This document shows positions 17,910-24,749 of a stretch of DNA of 64,000 nucleotides, in pieces. The position numbers and the translations under genes were made by a program. The stretch is taken from NCBI RefSeq assembly GCF_003265345.1, contig NZ_QFWW01000033.1, forward strand, positions 43,437 to 107,436, written 5' to 3'. The stretch comes from Lentzea terrae (GTDB lineage Bacteria > Actinomycetota > Actinomycetes > Mycobacteriales > Pseudonocardiaceae). The notes beneath the pieces were generated by a model. The model did no database searches and had not been told where the DNA came from. It worked only from the letters and a program-made list of their open reading frames with translations. Position 1 is the first letter of the stretch. Every line of letters starts with the position of its first letter.

Positions 17910-18287
17910 ATGGCCAACACTGCGAGCAGCGCCCGAGCCGAGGTGACGCTGCGGTCCAAGACGATGGTGCTGGACTTCGAGGGCGAGTGCGGGGTCGAGC
18001 GCGCGGGCGACACGGTGCGGCTGACCGGGCTGCGGCTCGTCGCCGACCTGCCCGACGCCGGTGGACCGGAGGACGGCGGCACCGTGCTGCTGGAGCAGAC
18101 CGGCGACTCGCTCGCGGCGACGGTCGCGCAGCCCGGCGGGAAGGTCGAGCTGACCGCCCGCGACGACGTGCGCTGGGCCGCGTCCGGCCAGAGCGTCGAG
18201 GCGGTCGGGGACGAGATCGGCTTCGTGCTGCCGGCGTCGCCTTCGTCGACCGTGCTTTCGGTGCGTGGCCTGCGCGTTACGCCCTGA
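17910..18287 (+). CDS. Hypothetical small protein under a SigB-type promoter
   Basis: 125 residues without signal peptide or membrane segment. The sequence alternates short beta-strand-like stretches (KTMVLDFEGECGVERAG, VRLTGLRLVADL, GTVLLEQTGDSLAATVA) and looks like an all-beta domain. No family is recognised. The ATG is placed 9 nt after a GGGTAC -10 box with a GTTT -35, so translation probably starts at or near the mRNA 5' end. The downstream DUF6292-like gene has its own similar promoter, so these look like separate stress-induced transcripts. Confidence 0.65.
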   Translation: MANTASSARAEVTLRSKTMVLDFEGECGVERAGDTVRLTGLRLVADLPDAGGPEDGGTVLLEQTGDSLAATVAQPGGKVELTARDDVRWAASGQSVEAVGDEIGFVLPASPSSTVLSVRGLRVTP

Positions 18288-18292
18288 ACAGC

Positions 18293-18317
18293 GTTTGCTG
18301 AAACCCTGCAGGGGTAT
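18293..18317 (+). promoter_or_regulatory. SigB-type promoter, GTTT-N15-GGGTAT
   Basis: GTTT at 18293-18296 and GGGTAT at 18312-18317, spacer 15, an excellent match to the SigB/SigF family consensus. It lies 45 bp upstream of the DUF6292-like gene. Confidence 0.65.
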
Positions 18318-18362
18318 CCGTGCCGTGCACCACGGAGGTAGCACGGCCGACGGAGGCGCTGC

Positions 18363-18785
18363 ATGGACCGGGACATGATCGACTTCGAGATCGACCTCAC
18401 CGTCGACTTCGACGACTCGGAGGCGCGCCGCGTGCGGCGCTATGTGCGCGATGTCGTCGGGGGACTCGAACTGCGCGGTGACAGCTCGTTCGTCGAGACG
18501 GAACCGCATGCCGCCGCGTACGTGGCGCTCGACGGGCGGTTGCGCGACTTCCCGGACCACGACGTGGCGCTGCTGTGGGACGAGCGGACCGGCTGGTCGG
18601 CGGCCGTCGAGGACCGCCTCGGCGAGCTGGTGGAGGTCGCGCGGATGCACGGCGAGCCGCGGCCGGCGCCTGCCGCTGTGGTGCGCTGGGTCATGAGGCT
18701 GTTCCACACCGAGCGCACTGCGGGTACGACGAACCGCGACTTCGCCGCGTTCGTGCCGACGCCGCGTGCCAACGACTTCTCATGA
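18363..18785 (+). CDS. DUF6292-like protein
   Basis: 140 residues, acidic N-terminus (MDRDMIDFEIDLTVDFDD). The core AAYVALDGRLRDFPDHDVALLWDERTGWSAAVE matches my memory of the DUF6292 domain, which is frequent in Pseudonocardiaceae and has no known function. No signal or membrane segment. It follows a consensus SigB-type promoter and sits in the cluster of stress-type small genes. It ends 4 bp before the stop of the convergent hydrolase gene. Confidence 0.7.
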   Translation: MDRDMIDFEIDLTVDFDDSEARRVRRYVRDVVGGLELRGDSSFVETEPHAAAYVALDGRLRDFPDHDVALLWDERTGWSAAVEDRLGELVEVARMHGEPRPAPAAVVRWVMRLFHTERTAGTTNRDFAAFVPTPRANDFS

Positions 18786-18789
18786 CCGT

Positions 18790-19539
18790 TCATCCCGCTG
18801 AGCGCAGGTCGTAGCGCTGGGCCGCCCACTCGGCCAGGCGCGGCCGCAGAGCCAGGTACACGTCCGGGTCCAGACCCATGCCGGTGTGCGTGCTGTGCAC
18901 CTCGACGCACTCCGCGGACGGGTCGAGGCACAGCTGCCACGGCACGATCCCGTCGGACTTGGAATAGATCGACACCGCCGGCACGTCCAGTGGCGCGGTG
19001 ATGGCCTTGGTGTTCTCGTCGAAGCACGGTCCGGCGAAGCAGTCGTCGTCCATCAGCCCGGGAACACCGATGGAGGCGAGCCGGGTGAGTGCTTTGGCGG
19101 CGAGCAGCACGTGCTGGTGCGCGCCCATCGGGTCGAGCACCGGGCTGCCCAGCATCATCAGACCGCGCACCAGGTCGGGGCGGCGCGCGGCGGCGAGGCG
19201 GGCGAGTCCGCCACCGCGGCTCTGGCCGAGCAGCACGACCGGTCCGCCGGTGGCCTCGGCGTGTTCCTTCAGGCGTTGCTCGACGCGGTCCACCAGTTCG
19301 GAGGTGCAGCCCACGTTGAACCCGACGCCGGCGCCGGTCGGCACATAACCCCGGTCGCGCAACCAGGTCGTGGCGAACGTGAGGCTGAAGTCGCCTGCCC
19401 CGAAGCCGGGTACCAGCACGACACCGAGCCCCGCACCCTCGTGCGGGTCGGCGTCGCGCCAGACCTGGTGGCGCAGGAGGTGCGGAATCGTGAAGGCCGC
19501 GACGGCGACGTGTTCGCGTGCCAGGGCGCGCAGGTTCAT
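18790..19539 (-). CDS. Alpha/beta hydrolase (lipase/thioesterase-like)
   Basis: 249 residues. The nucleophile elbow is GQSRGG (about residues 101-106) in VVLLGQSRGGGLARLAAARRPD, with a Gln in place of the usual His before Ser. The core begins at LGVVLVPGFGAGD. An acidic residue lies in YSKSDGIVPW and a late His in VEVHSTHTGMG completes a plausible triad. Five Cys are present. No clear signal peptide. The ATG at 19539 is preferred over the longer frame because it has a GGAGAC upstream and the upstream extension is not protein-like. Substrate unknown. Confidence 0.75.
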   Translation of the reverse strand: MNLRALAREHVAVAAFTIPHLLRHQVWRDADPHEGAGLGVVLVPGFGAGDFSLTFATTWLRDRGYVPTGAGVGFNVGCTSELVDRVEQRLKEHAEATGGPVVLLGQSRGGGLARLAAARRPDLVRGLMMLGSPVLDPMGAHQHVLLAAKALTRLASIGVPGLMDDDCFAGPCFDENTKAITAPLDVPAVSIYSKSDGIVPWQLCLDPSAECVEVHSTHTGMGLDPDVYLALRPRLAEWAAQRYDLRSAG

Positions 19540-19620
19540 CGTGGTGTCTCCGATCGGTTCGTCCGGGAGTTGCCCAGGTGGCCGCAGCCAAACAGGAGGA
19601 CCGTCACGTTTGCCGCGCGG

Positions 19621-19646
19621 GTTTCGGCCGGTCGGTGACGGGGTAT
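19621..19646 (+). promoter_or_regulatory. SigB-type promoter, GTTT-N16-GGGTAT
   Basis: GTTT at 19621-19624 and GGGTAT at 19641-19646 with a 16-bp spacer, upstream of the STAS gene. The leader would be about 150 nt. No other gene is seen in the 262-bp spacer 19540-19801. Confidence 0.6.
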
Positions 19647-19801
19647 GCTGGTCGGAACGTGGCAGGAGCGTGGTACAACGCTCGATTGCGATCAGATTTT
19701 CTGCTGGTTGGCTGCTTTCGCACTGGATGTCAGACAGACGTCGCCCGGCTACGTGACCAGGGCACTGCTGTGCCCGTGGCACGCGCCAGGGAAGTCCAAA
19801 G

Positions 19802-20161
19802 ATGAACAAGTCAACGCTGCCCATTGCGGTGCAGACCATCTACGTCGATGTCCGGGTACCGGTGACCTACGTGCGCGGCGAGATCGACATGAGCACCGAG
19901 CAGGTCATCCAGCAGGAGGTCACCACTCAGCTCGCGACCAAACCGCGTGTGCTCGTGCTCGACCTGACCCAGGTCGGGTTCATGGGATCGGCCGGCGTCC
20001 ATCTGGTGATGCGCAACCACGCGGACGCCCGCTCGCTCGGTTCCGCGCTCGCGGTCGTGGCAGCCGGCGGCTACGCGCGCCGAGTCCTGACTTTGAGCGG
20101 GGTCCACGGGATTCTCCCGCTCTACTGGGACGTGCCCACCGCGCTGCGGGCGCTCAGCTGA
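19802..20161 (+). CDS. STAS domain anti-sigma factor antagonist
   Basis: 119-residue single-domain protein of the SpoIIAA/RsbV family. The core reads YVRGEIDMSTEQV, then VLVLDLTQVGFMGSAGVHLVMRN. The Ser in FMGSAGV (about residue 63) is the conserved phosphorylation site. In this family the unphosphorylated form binds an anti-sigma kinase and frees a stress sigma factor. Its own promoter appears to be of the SigB type, suggesting positive feedback. No kinase or sigma gene is adjacent. Confidence 0.88.
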   Translation: MNKSTLPIAVQTIYVDVRVPVTYVRGEIDMSTEQVIQQEVTTQLATKPRVLVLDLTQVGFMGSAGVHLVMRNHADARSLGSALAVVAAGGYARRVLTLSGVHGILPLYWDVPTALRALS

Positions 20162-20207
20162 GGCACGCAGTTCGACGAATCTGGTGCGGTTGCGGCGAAA
20201 TGGCCCC

Positions 20208-20232
20208 GTTTGCGGCTTGTTCCGCAGGGTAG
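20208..20232 (+). promoter_or_regulatory. SigB-type promoter, GTTT-N15-GGGTAG
   Basis: GTTT at 20208-20211 and GGGTAG at 20227-20232, spacer 15. The predicted start falls inside the 20231-20260 palindrome just before the helical-membrane operon. Confidence 0.6.
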
Positions 20233-20260
20233 CTCGTAGTCCAGGACACGACTACGAGCT
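20231..20260. repeat. 11-bp perfect inverted repeat at operon start
   Basis: AGCTCGTAGTC (20231-20241), 8-nt loop, GACTACGAGCT (20250-20260). It overlaps the -10 box by 2 bp, covers the predicted transcription start and ends directly before the GAGGAG Shine-Dalgarno (20261-20266). It could be a repressor operator or a 5' mRNA stem. Confidence 0.65.
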
Positions 20261-20272
20261 GAGGAGTCAGCC

Positions 20273-20872
20273 GTGACCGAAAACCAGATGGGTGCGGCCG
20301 GGCAGGTGGGTTCCACCGTCCGGGAGCAAGCCGCGCACGTGACCCAGGAGACCGCCGACCAGGCCAGGAACGTCGTCCGCGATGTGCGGGAACGCGTTGC
20401 GGCGGAAGCGGAAGACCAGGCGGTGCGGGTGTCGAAGCAGCTCGGCCGGATCGCGGACGAGCTGGGTGAGATGGCCGGCGCGGCGCCGTCCAGCTCGATG
20501 ACGGCCGGGGCGATCCGCAGCGCCGCCGACACGAGCCGGCAGGCGGCCCGGTTCCTCGACGAACGGGGCGCGCAGGGTCTGCTGGACTCGGCGCGGGACT
20601 ACGCGCGGCGCAAGCCGGGCACGTTCCTGCTGGGCGCTGCCGTGGCCGGATTCCTGGTGGGCCGCGTGGCGAAGAGCGCGACCAGTGGTGGCCAGAGCCG
20701 GCAGCAACGGCCGCAGGGTGGCGTTGTGCCGGTGGCAGCCGAACGCTCCGATGTGGCACCGGAGTCCGGCGCGCCCCAGTACACGCAGGCGCCGTCGTAC
20801 ACGCAGGCGCCGACGCCGGCATACGGCACACCACTGCCGCCGGCCTCGGGGGTGCCGCATGTCGAGCCCTGA
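20273..20872 (+). CDS. Helical membrane-anchored stress protein, YqjD/ElaB-like architecture
   Basis: 199 residues. Residues 1-about 100 are amphipathic helix rich in Ala, Glu, Gln and Arg (VREQAAHVTQETADQARNVV). One membrane segment follows, FLLGAAVAGFLVGRVA (about 123-138), with a basic RRKPG before it, as in YqjD/ElaB proteins. The tail is Pro/Gln/Tyr-rich with a repeated YTQAP. Sequence homology to YqjD is not claimed; the resemblance is in architecture and in the holin-like gene that follows, as in E. coli yqjDE. GTG start with GAGGAG upstream. Confidence 0.7.
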   Translation: MTENQMGAAGQVGSTVREQAAHVTQETADQARNVVRDVRERVAAEAEDQAVRVSKQLGRIADELGEMAGAAPSSSMTAGAIRSAADTSRQAARFLDERGAQGLLDSARDYARRKPGTFLLGAAVAGFLVGRVAKSATSGGQSRQQRPQGGVVPVAAERSDVAPESGAPQYTQAPSYTQAPTPAYGTPLPPASGVPHVEP

Positions 20873-21038
20873 GGTGCCACCGTCGCGAGTGGACACTTCC
20901 GGGGAGTCGCTCGGCGACCTCGTCAGTGAGCTCACCGGTGACCTGTCCAAGTTGATGCGGCAGGAGCTCGAGCTCGCCAAGGCGGAGATCCGGCAGGAGG
21001 CCGCCAAGGCGGGCAAGGCGACCGGCATGCTCGCGGCC

Positions 21039-21062
21039 TGAGCTTCCCCCGATAACTCGGAG
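21039..21062. repeat. IS terminal inverted repeat (OrfB end)
   Basis: 24-bp end starting TGAGCTTCCCCC. It matches the reverse complement of 22336-22359 at 21 of 24 positions. Confidence 0.9.
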
Positions 21063-21068
21063 GGTTGA

Positions 21069-21986
21069 TTACCTGGCTCCGGTTGGGGACGCAGGGATGA
21101 TAGATGGCTCGAGTTGGTCGGTGTGCCAGGCGGCCTCGTACTCGTCGGGGCTGAGCCAGCCGAGCTCTTTCTGGATGCGCTGGGTGTTGTACCAGCCGTC
21201 GATGTAGCTGAAGATCGCGTTCTCCGCCTCGTCACGGGTGCGCCACGAGTTGCGGTACACCAGCTCGATCTTCAGCGTGGAGAAGAAGTTCTCCATCAGC
21301 GCGTTGTCGTAGGAGTCGCCGACCGAGCCCATCGACGGCAGGATTCCGTTGTCCGCCAAGCGTTGCGCGAAGCGGATCGAGGTGTAGGTCGAGCCCCTGT
21401 CGCTGTGGTGGATCAGCTGCCCGTCACGGACATCCCGCGACCAGATCCCGTACTCCAGCGCGCCGAGCACGAGGCTGGTGTCGCAGCGGTCGCTGGTCTT
21501 CCAGCCCACGATCCGGTTGGAGAACGCGTCCCGAACCGCGGCCAGCCAGAACACGCCCTCACCGGTGGGGATGCGGGTGGCGTCGGCGACCCACAGCCGG
21601 TCCGGGGCCGGGGCGGTGAAGTCCCGGTTGACCAGGTCCGGCGCCGGTGCGGCTCGTGGGTCGCGCCGGGTGGAGGGTGTTCGCCACTTCTTGCGCAGGA
21701 ACGCGCCCTGCAGCTCATGGCCGCGCATCAGCCGCTCGACCCGCTTGCGCGACACCCGGATCCCGCGGCGGCGCAGGATGGCGTGCACCCGCGGGCTGCC
21801 GTAGGTGCCGCCGGAGGTGGTGTGGATATCCACGATCTCCGCGACCAGCTCCTCATCCTCACGCTGCCGCGGCGACGGGTCTGCCTGACGCCGGGCCCAG
21901 CCGTAGTAGGTGGAGGAGGCGATTCCGAGGACCCGGAGGATGGGCTCGACCCCGAAGCGGCCACGAAGCTGCGAGACGAGCTTCAC
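21069..21986 (-). CDS. IS3-family transposase OrfB (DDE integrase domain)
   Basis: 305 residues with an rve integrase core. Catalytic acidic residues are seen as VADATRIPTG (first Asp), IHHSDRGSTY (second Asp) and the Glu in NALMENFFSTLKIE, spaced as in DD(35)E enzymes. An HTH_21-like region with SSTYYGWARR and GTYGSPRVHAIL precedes the core. The GTG start is 4 bp inside orfA, and the frame is -1 relative to orfA, so the active product is probably an OrfAB fusion made by frameshifting. Intact. Confidence 0.95.
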   Translation of the reverse strand: MKLVSQLRGRFGVEPILRVLGIASSTYYGWARRQADPSPRQREDEELVAEIVDIHTTSGGTYGSPRVHAILRRRGIRVSRKRVERLMRGHELQGAFLRKKWRTPSTRRDPRAAPAPDLVNRDFTAPAPDRLWVADATRIPTGEGVFWLAAVRDAFSNRIVGWKTSDRCDTSLVLGALEYGIWSRDVRDGQLIHHSDRGSTYTSIRFAQRLADNGILPSMGSVGDSYDNALMENFFSTLKIELVYRNSWRTRDEAENAIFSYIDGWYNTQRIQKELGWLSPDEYEAAWHTDQLEPSIIPASPTGAR

Positions 21987-22294
21987 GACCGTCGCCGGGT
22001 CGGGTCGAGTTCCGACGCGAAAAAAGCGCTCGCGGCCTTGAGGATCTCGTTGGCACGCTTAAGTTCCGCGTTCTCCCGCCGCAGCCGGCGCAGCTCCTCC
22101 GACTCACCAGTGGTCGGCCTGTCGTCCCGCTCACCGCGGTCGGCCTCGTCCTGCCGGATCCAGTTGCGCAGCGCTTCGTGATGAACCCCGAGCTGCTCGG
22201 CCAGCCGCCGGATCGCCGGCTTCGGATCAGACTCCCGATACAGCCGGACCGCTCGAGCCCTCAGCTCGTCGGGGTACTTCTTCGGTGCTGCCAC
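21983..22294 (-). CDS. IS3-family transposase OrfA (HTH_Tnp_1)
   Basis: 103 residues. The helix-turn-helix lies at about 5-50 (KKYPDELRARAVRLYRES, then IRRLAEQLGVHHEALRNWI). It is followed by a leucine-zipper-like helix (EELRRLRRENAELKRANEIL) used for dimerisation. Near its 3' end the codons GCT TTT TTC form a T_TTT_TTC slippery heptamer that would shift ribosomes into orfB. Transcribed away from the holin-like gene's direction. Confidence 0.93.
   Translation of the reverse strand: MAAPKKYPDELRARAVRLYRESDPKPAIRRLAEQLGVHHEALRNWIRQDEADRGERDDRPTTGESEELRRLRRENAELKRANEILKAASAFFASELDPTRRRS
22019..22025 (-). other. Slippery heptamer for programmed -1 frameshifting
   Basis: T_TTT_TTC in the orfA frame. 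A -1 slip gives an open path with no stop codon into orfB (…FFRVGTRPDPATVVKLVSQ), which would yield the OrfAB transposase. Confidence 0.7.
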
Positions 22295-22335
22295 GGACGA
22301 CTCCCTTCAGGCCCTATCGGACCATGCTTGAAAGT

Positions 22336-22359
22336 CTCCGAGCTACCGGGGGAACCTCA
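22336..22359. repeat. IS terminal inverted repeat (OrfA end)
   Basis: 24-bp end finishing GGAACCTCA, the partner of 21039-21062, abutting the second GCC target copy. Confidence 0.9.
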
Positions 22360-22574
22360 GCCGCCGGGTTCGCCGGCTACCTGACCACCGTGCTGCTCAG
22401 CCTCGCGCTGGTGTTCGCACTCGGCGCGGTCATGCCGCTGGGCTGGGCCGCGCTGATCGTCGCCGCGCTGTGGGGCATCGCGGGCGCGGTCTTGTACTCC
22501 ACCGGCCGTGCCAAGTTGCGCACCGTCAACCCGAAGCCCGAACGCACCGTCGAAACGTTGAAGGAGGACGCGGA

Positions 22575-23165
22575 ATGGGCGAAACACCCGACCAAATAAG
22601 GCGTGACATCGAAGCGACCCGCGCAGAACTGCGGGCCGACGCCAACCGGCTGGTCGACCACGCCAGCCCCCGCAGCATCGCCCAGCGGCGCGTCCGCGGC
22701 GTGCGGCGGGGCCTGGAAACGATGAAGGAGCGAGTCATGGGCACCACTTCGTCCGTGCGGCACCAAGGCCAGGAGGCCGGGCACGCCGTAGCCGAACGGG
22801 CGGAGGAGGCCGCGCAGGCCGTCCAGGAGATGCCACAACGCGTAGCCCGGCAGACGCAGGGCAGCCCCCTCGCGGCCGGCCTGATCGCGTTCGGCGGCGG
22901 CCTGCTGCTGGCGGCGGTGCTGCCCCGCACCGACGCCGAGGAACAAGCGGTGCAGCAGCTCTCCGACAGCTTCGGCGACGTCGTCGAACCGGCCAAGGAA
23001 GCGCTGACCGAGTCGGCGCAGCACCTCAAGGAGGACGTGAAGTCTTCCGTGAGCGACGCCGCGGGTGAGGTCAGGCAAACCGCCTCGGACGCCGCGCAGA
23101 CCACGGTTTCGGAGACGAAGCAGGCGGCGCAGGACGTCGGCGGGTCACCGGGTCGTGACGTTTGA
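22575..23165 (+). CDS. DUF3618-like helical membrane protein
   Basis: 196 residues. The N-terminus MGETPDQIRRDIEATRAELRADANRLVDHASP is the DUF3618 signature found in actinobacterial envelope-stress operons. One hydrophobic segment (LAAGLIAFGGGLLLAAVLP, about 96-114) is followed by a long Glu/Ala/Gln amphipathic helix resembling LEA/YtxH-like tails. The ATG lies inside the 3' end of the holin-like gene with GGAGG upstream, so the two were translationally coupled before the IS insertion. The IS now separates it from the operon promoter at 20208. Confidence 0.82.
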   Translation: MGETPDQIRRDIEATRAELRADANRLVDHASPRSIAQRRVRGVRRGLETMKERVMGTTSSVRHQGQEAGHAVAERAEEAAQAVQEMPQRVARQTQGSPLAAGLIAFGGGLLLAAVLPRTDAEEQAVQQLSDSFGDVVEPAKEALTESAQHLKEDVKSSVSDAAGEVRQTASDAAQTTVSETKQAAQDVGGSPGRDV

Positions 23166-23185
23166 GCTGTCTGGGACACGGGTAG
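23160..23185 (+). promoter_or_regulatory. SigB-type promoter, GTTT-N16-GGGTAG
   Basis: GTTT at 23160-23163 and GGGTAG at 23180-23185, spacer 16, overlapping the stop codon of the DUF3618-like gene. It would serve the small gene at 23248. Confidence 0.55.
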
Positions 23186-23247
23186 TCGGGACAGGCGTCA
23201 AGCAGTCGGCGCTCGTCCTCACCGACTGTCCTCAAGGCGGCGAACAC

Positions 23248-23517
23248 GTGAACCACAACGCACTCGACCGAGCCATCTGCGACGCCCTCGTGCTCATCCG
23301 CGCCACCGCGGGAGCAGATCTCGCTCTGCAGGCCGAACAGGCGCGCAAGTGCCTGGCCAAGGCCGTGACCGACGCGCCGGACGCGCCACGGCAGGCTTTG
23401 GCGCACGTGGCGGCGGCTGACGAGCACCTCGAGTACGGCGAGCTGATGGAGGCGCGCACACTGCTGACTGCGGCGCGCGGGTTCTTGCCGGGCCGACGAG
23501 CCGCGGCCCGCGCCTGA
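23248..23517 (+). CDS. Hypothetical small helical protein
   Basis: 89 residues from a GTG start, almost entirely helical (LDRAICDALVLIRATAGADLALQAEQ, then PRQALAHVAAADEHLEYGELMEARTLL), with a basic C-terminus. The periodicity suggests a small helical bundle or TPR-like hairpin. No family is recognised and there is no signal peptide. It has its own SigB-type promoter and ends at the edge of the tandem-repeat array. Confidence 0.6.
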   Translation: MNHNALDRAICDALVLIRATAGADLALQAEQARKCLAKAVTDAPDAPRQALAHVAAADEHLEYGELMEARTLLTAARGFLPGRRAAARA

Positions 23518-23519
23518 CT

Positions 23520-24250
23520 CACTTGCCGCTGTCGTCTTCGGGCCTCGGACTCTGCCGGGTTCGCGCCGGCTGCGGCTCGTGCCTGGCTCAGGTGCCGCTG
23601 CGGTCTTCGGGCTCGGGCCCGTAGGGCTGCCGGGTTCGTGCCGGCCGCGGCCCACGACTGACTTACGTGCCTCCCTCGTCTTCCGGGTCTCCGACTCGTT
23701 GGGGCCGCAGGGTTCGTGCCGGCCGCGGCCCTTGCCTGACACCCATCCCACCCTTGTTCTCCGGCCCCGACTCGTTGGGGCTGCAGGGGTTCGTGCCGGC
23801 CGCGGCCCTTGCCTGACACCCATCCCACCCTTGTTCTCCGGCCCCGACTCGTTGGGGCTGCAGGGGTTCGGGCTGGCCGTGGCTCGTGTCTGGGTTGCGT
23901 GCCGCCCTCGTCTTCGGCCTCGGTCTCGTTGGGGCTGCAGGGGTTCGGGCTGGCCGTGGCTCGTGTCTGGGTTGCGTGCCGCCCTCGCCCTTCGGCCCAG
24001 GTCTCGTTGGGGCTGCCAGGCTCGTGTCGTCCGCGGCCCTTGCCTGACTCACGCGCCGCCCTCGTCTTCGGCCTCGGTTTCGTTGGAGCTGCCGGTTTCG
24101 GGCCAGGCTACGGCTCGCGCCTGACTCACGTGCCGCCCTCCTCCGGGCCCGGACGCGTTTGGGGCCGCAGGGTTCGTGCCGGCCAGAGCCCCTGCCTGAC
24201 TCACATCCCGCCCTCGTCCTCCGGCTCCGACTCGTCGGGCCCGCGGTGCG
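23520..24250. repeat. Minisatellite, about ten units of 75-78 bp
   Basis: This 680-bp stretch between genes holds degenerate tandem copies. A recognisable core (CTCGTTGGGGCTGCAGGG) recurs near 23696, 23771, 23848, 23926, 24003, 24079, 24155 and, weaker, 24230 and before 23640. Two adjacent units near 23711-23865 are almost identical at a 77-bp period. The distal unit runs into the 3' end of the acidic small gene on the minus strand. No stable long protein or conserved reading frame was seen through the array. Confidence 0.85.
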
Positions 24251-24359
24251 GACCTCCGGGGTTCTCGTCGGCGAACGTCGGGCGGGTGTGCTCGCTGCCC
24301 AGGTCGGCGTCCTCCAGCTCGCTCTCGGCGGTCACGCGGTCGGGCTCCGGCGTCGTCAT
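24201..24359 (-). CDS. Small acidic protein, function unknown
   Basis: 52 residues, strongly acidic, starting MTTPEPDRVTAESELEDAD and ending SEPEDEGGM; no hydrophobic segment, probably disordered. The ATG overlaps the stop of the upstream gene (ATGA), supporting translational coupling. The last codons and stop fall in the final unit of the minisatellite, whose other units contain altered copies of this 3' end. Similar in flavour to the acid/proline-rich peptide at 25321-25455. Confidence 0.6.
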   Translation of the reverse strand: MTTPEPDRVTAESELEDADLGSEHTRPTFADENPGGPHRGPDESEPEDEGGM

Positions 24360-24673
24360 CGCCACTCCTCCTGCCAGTCGTGGTGGGTGTCGTAGGCGGC
24401 GGCCAGCAGGCGCAGCAACGCCTCGTCGCTGGTCTGCTCGACCTCGGTGCGCAGCAGGGCGAACTTCTCCGGGAACGGCACGGGTACGCGTTCGGTCGGG
24501 GCCTGGATCGGGCCGGGCAGCAGGAGCAGGCCGCTGCCGTCGTCCGAGCGGATGATGCGCAGCCTGCCGCGGCGCTCCGCCTCGTCGAGCAGCGGCAGCT
24601 TTTCCTCGGCCAGGCGTTGTTCGTCCTCGTCGAGGCGGTTCAGCACGTAACGCCGCAGTCGGTCGGTGTCCAT
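24356..24673 (-). CDS. Hypothetical small protein
   Basis: 105 residues. The charged N-terminal helix MDTDRLRRYVLNRLDEDEQRLAEEKLPL is followed by a short strand-rich part (LRIIRSDDGSGLLLLPGPIQAP) and a helical acidic C-terminus ending DTHHDWQEEWR. No family is recognised and there is no signal or membrane segment. Coupled by an ATGA overlap to the acidic peptide downstream. Divergent from the DUF2231 gene. Confidence 0.65.
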   Translation of the reverse strand: MDTDRLRRYVLNRLDEDEQRLAEEKLPLLDEAERRGRLRIIRSDDGSGLLLLPGPIQAPTERVPVPFPEKFALLRTEVEQTSDEALLRLLAAAYDTHHDWQEEWR

Positions 24674-24680
24674 GACACGG

Positions 24681-24705
24681 GGGTATCCGCTGCGCCGCTG
24701 GGTAC
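24681..24705 (+). promoter_or_regulatory. Candidate SigB-type promoter of the DUF2231 gene
   Basis: GGGT (24681-24684), 15-bp spacer, GGGTAC (24700-24705). A second GGGTAT box at 24681-24686 overlaps the -35 position, so the exact promoter is uncertain. Confidence 0.35.
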
Positions 24706-24749
24706 GCCTGGTGCGCAAGCTGTTCTTGTCCTTGGAGAGGAGATCCCTC

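Larger units (their letters stand above)
21039..22359 (-). mobile_element. IS3-family insertion sequence, 1321 bp
   Basis: Bounded by 24-bp terminal inverted repeats (3 mismatches) that begin TGA and end TCA, and flanked by a 3-bp GCC target duplication (21036-21038 and 22360-22362). It encodes OrfA and OrfB on the minus strand, opposite to the interrupted operon. The open reading frames and ends are intact, so the element looks young and possibly active. Subgroup is not assigned. Confidence 0.95.
20859..22599 (+). pseudogene. Phage holin superfamily III-like (YqjE-like) gene split by an IS
   Basis: The first 60 codons (20859-21038) end ATGMLAA, where the IS begins. The remaining 78 codons resume at 22363-22599 (AGFAGYLTTVLLSLALVFALG). 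Deleting the IS and one copy of the 3-bp GCC duplication joins them exactly in frame into a 138-residue protein with two membrane segments, a normal length for this family. The N-terminal part ends in a premature stop formed by the first IS bases. The start overlaps the previous gene by 14 bp, showing the original operon. A short membrane protein might still be made from the 3' part. Confidence 0.9.

Noticed and set aside
20859..21041. Independent 60-residue gene ending at the IS
   Set aside because: Its stop codon is formed by the first bases of the IS, and its sequence continues in frame beyond the element.
23520..24250. CRISPR array
   Set aside because: Units are 75-78 bp, degenerate throughout and contiguous, with no constant short repeat and unique spacer pattern, and no cas genes nearby.
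23065..24555. Long Ser/Pro/Arg-rich reading frames through the minisatellite on both strands
   Set aside because: They exist only because the repeat is GC-rich and near a multiple of three in places; frames change between units and composition is not protein-like.
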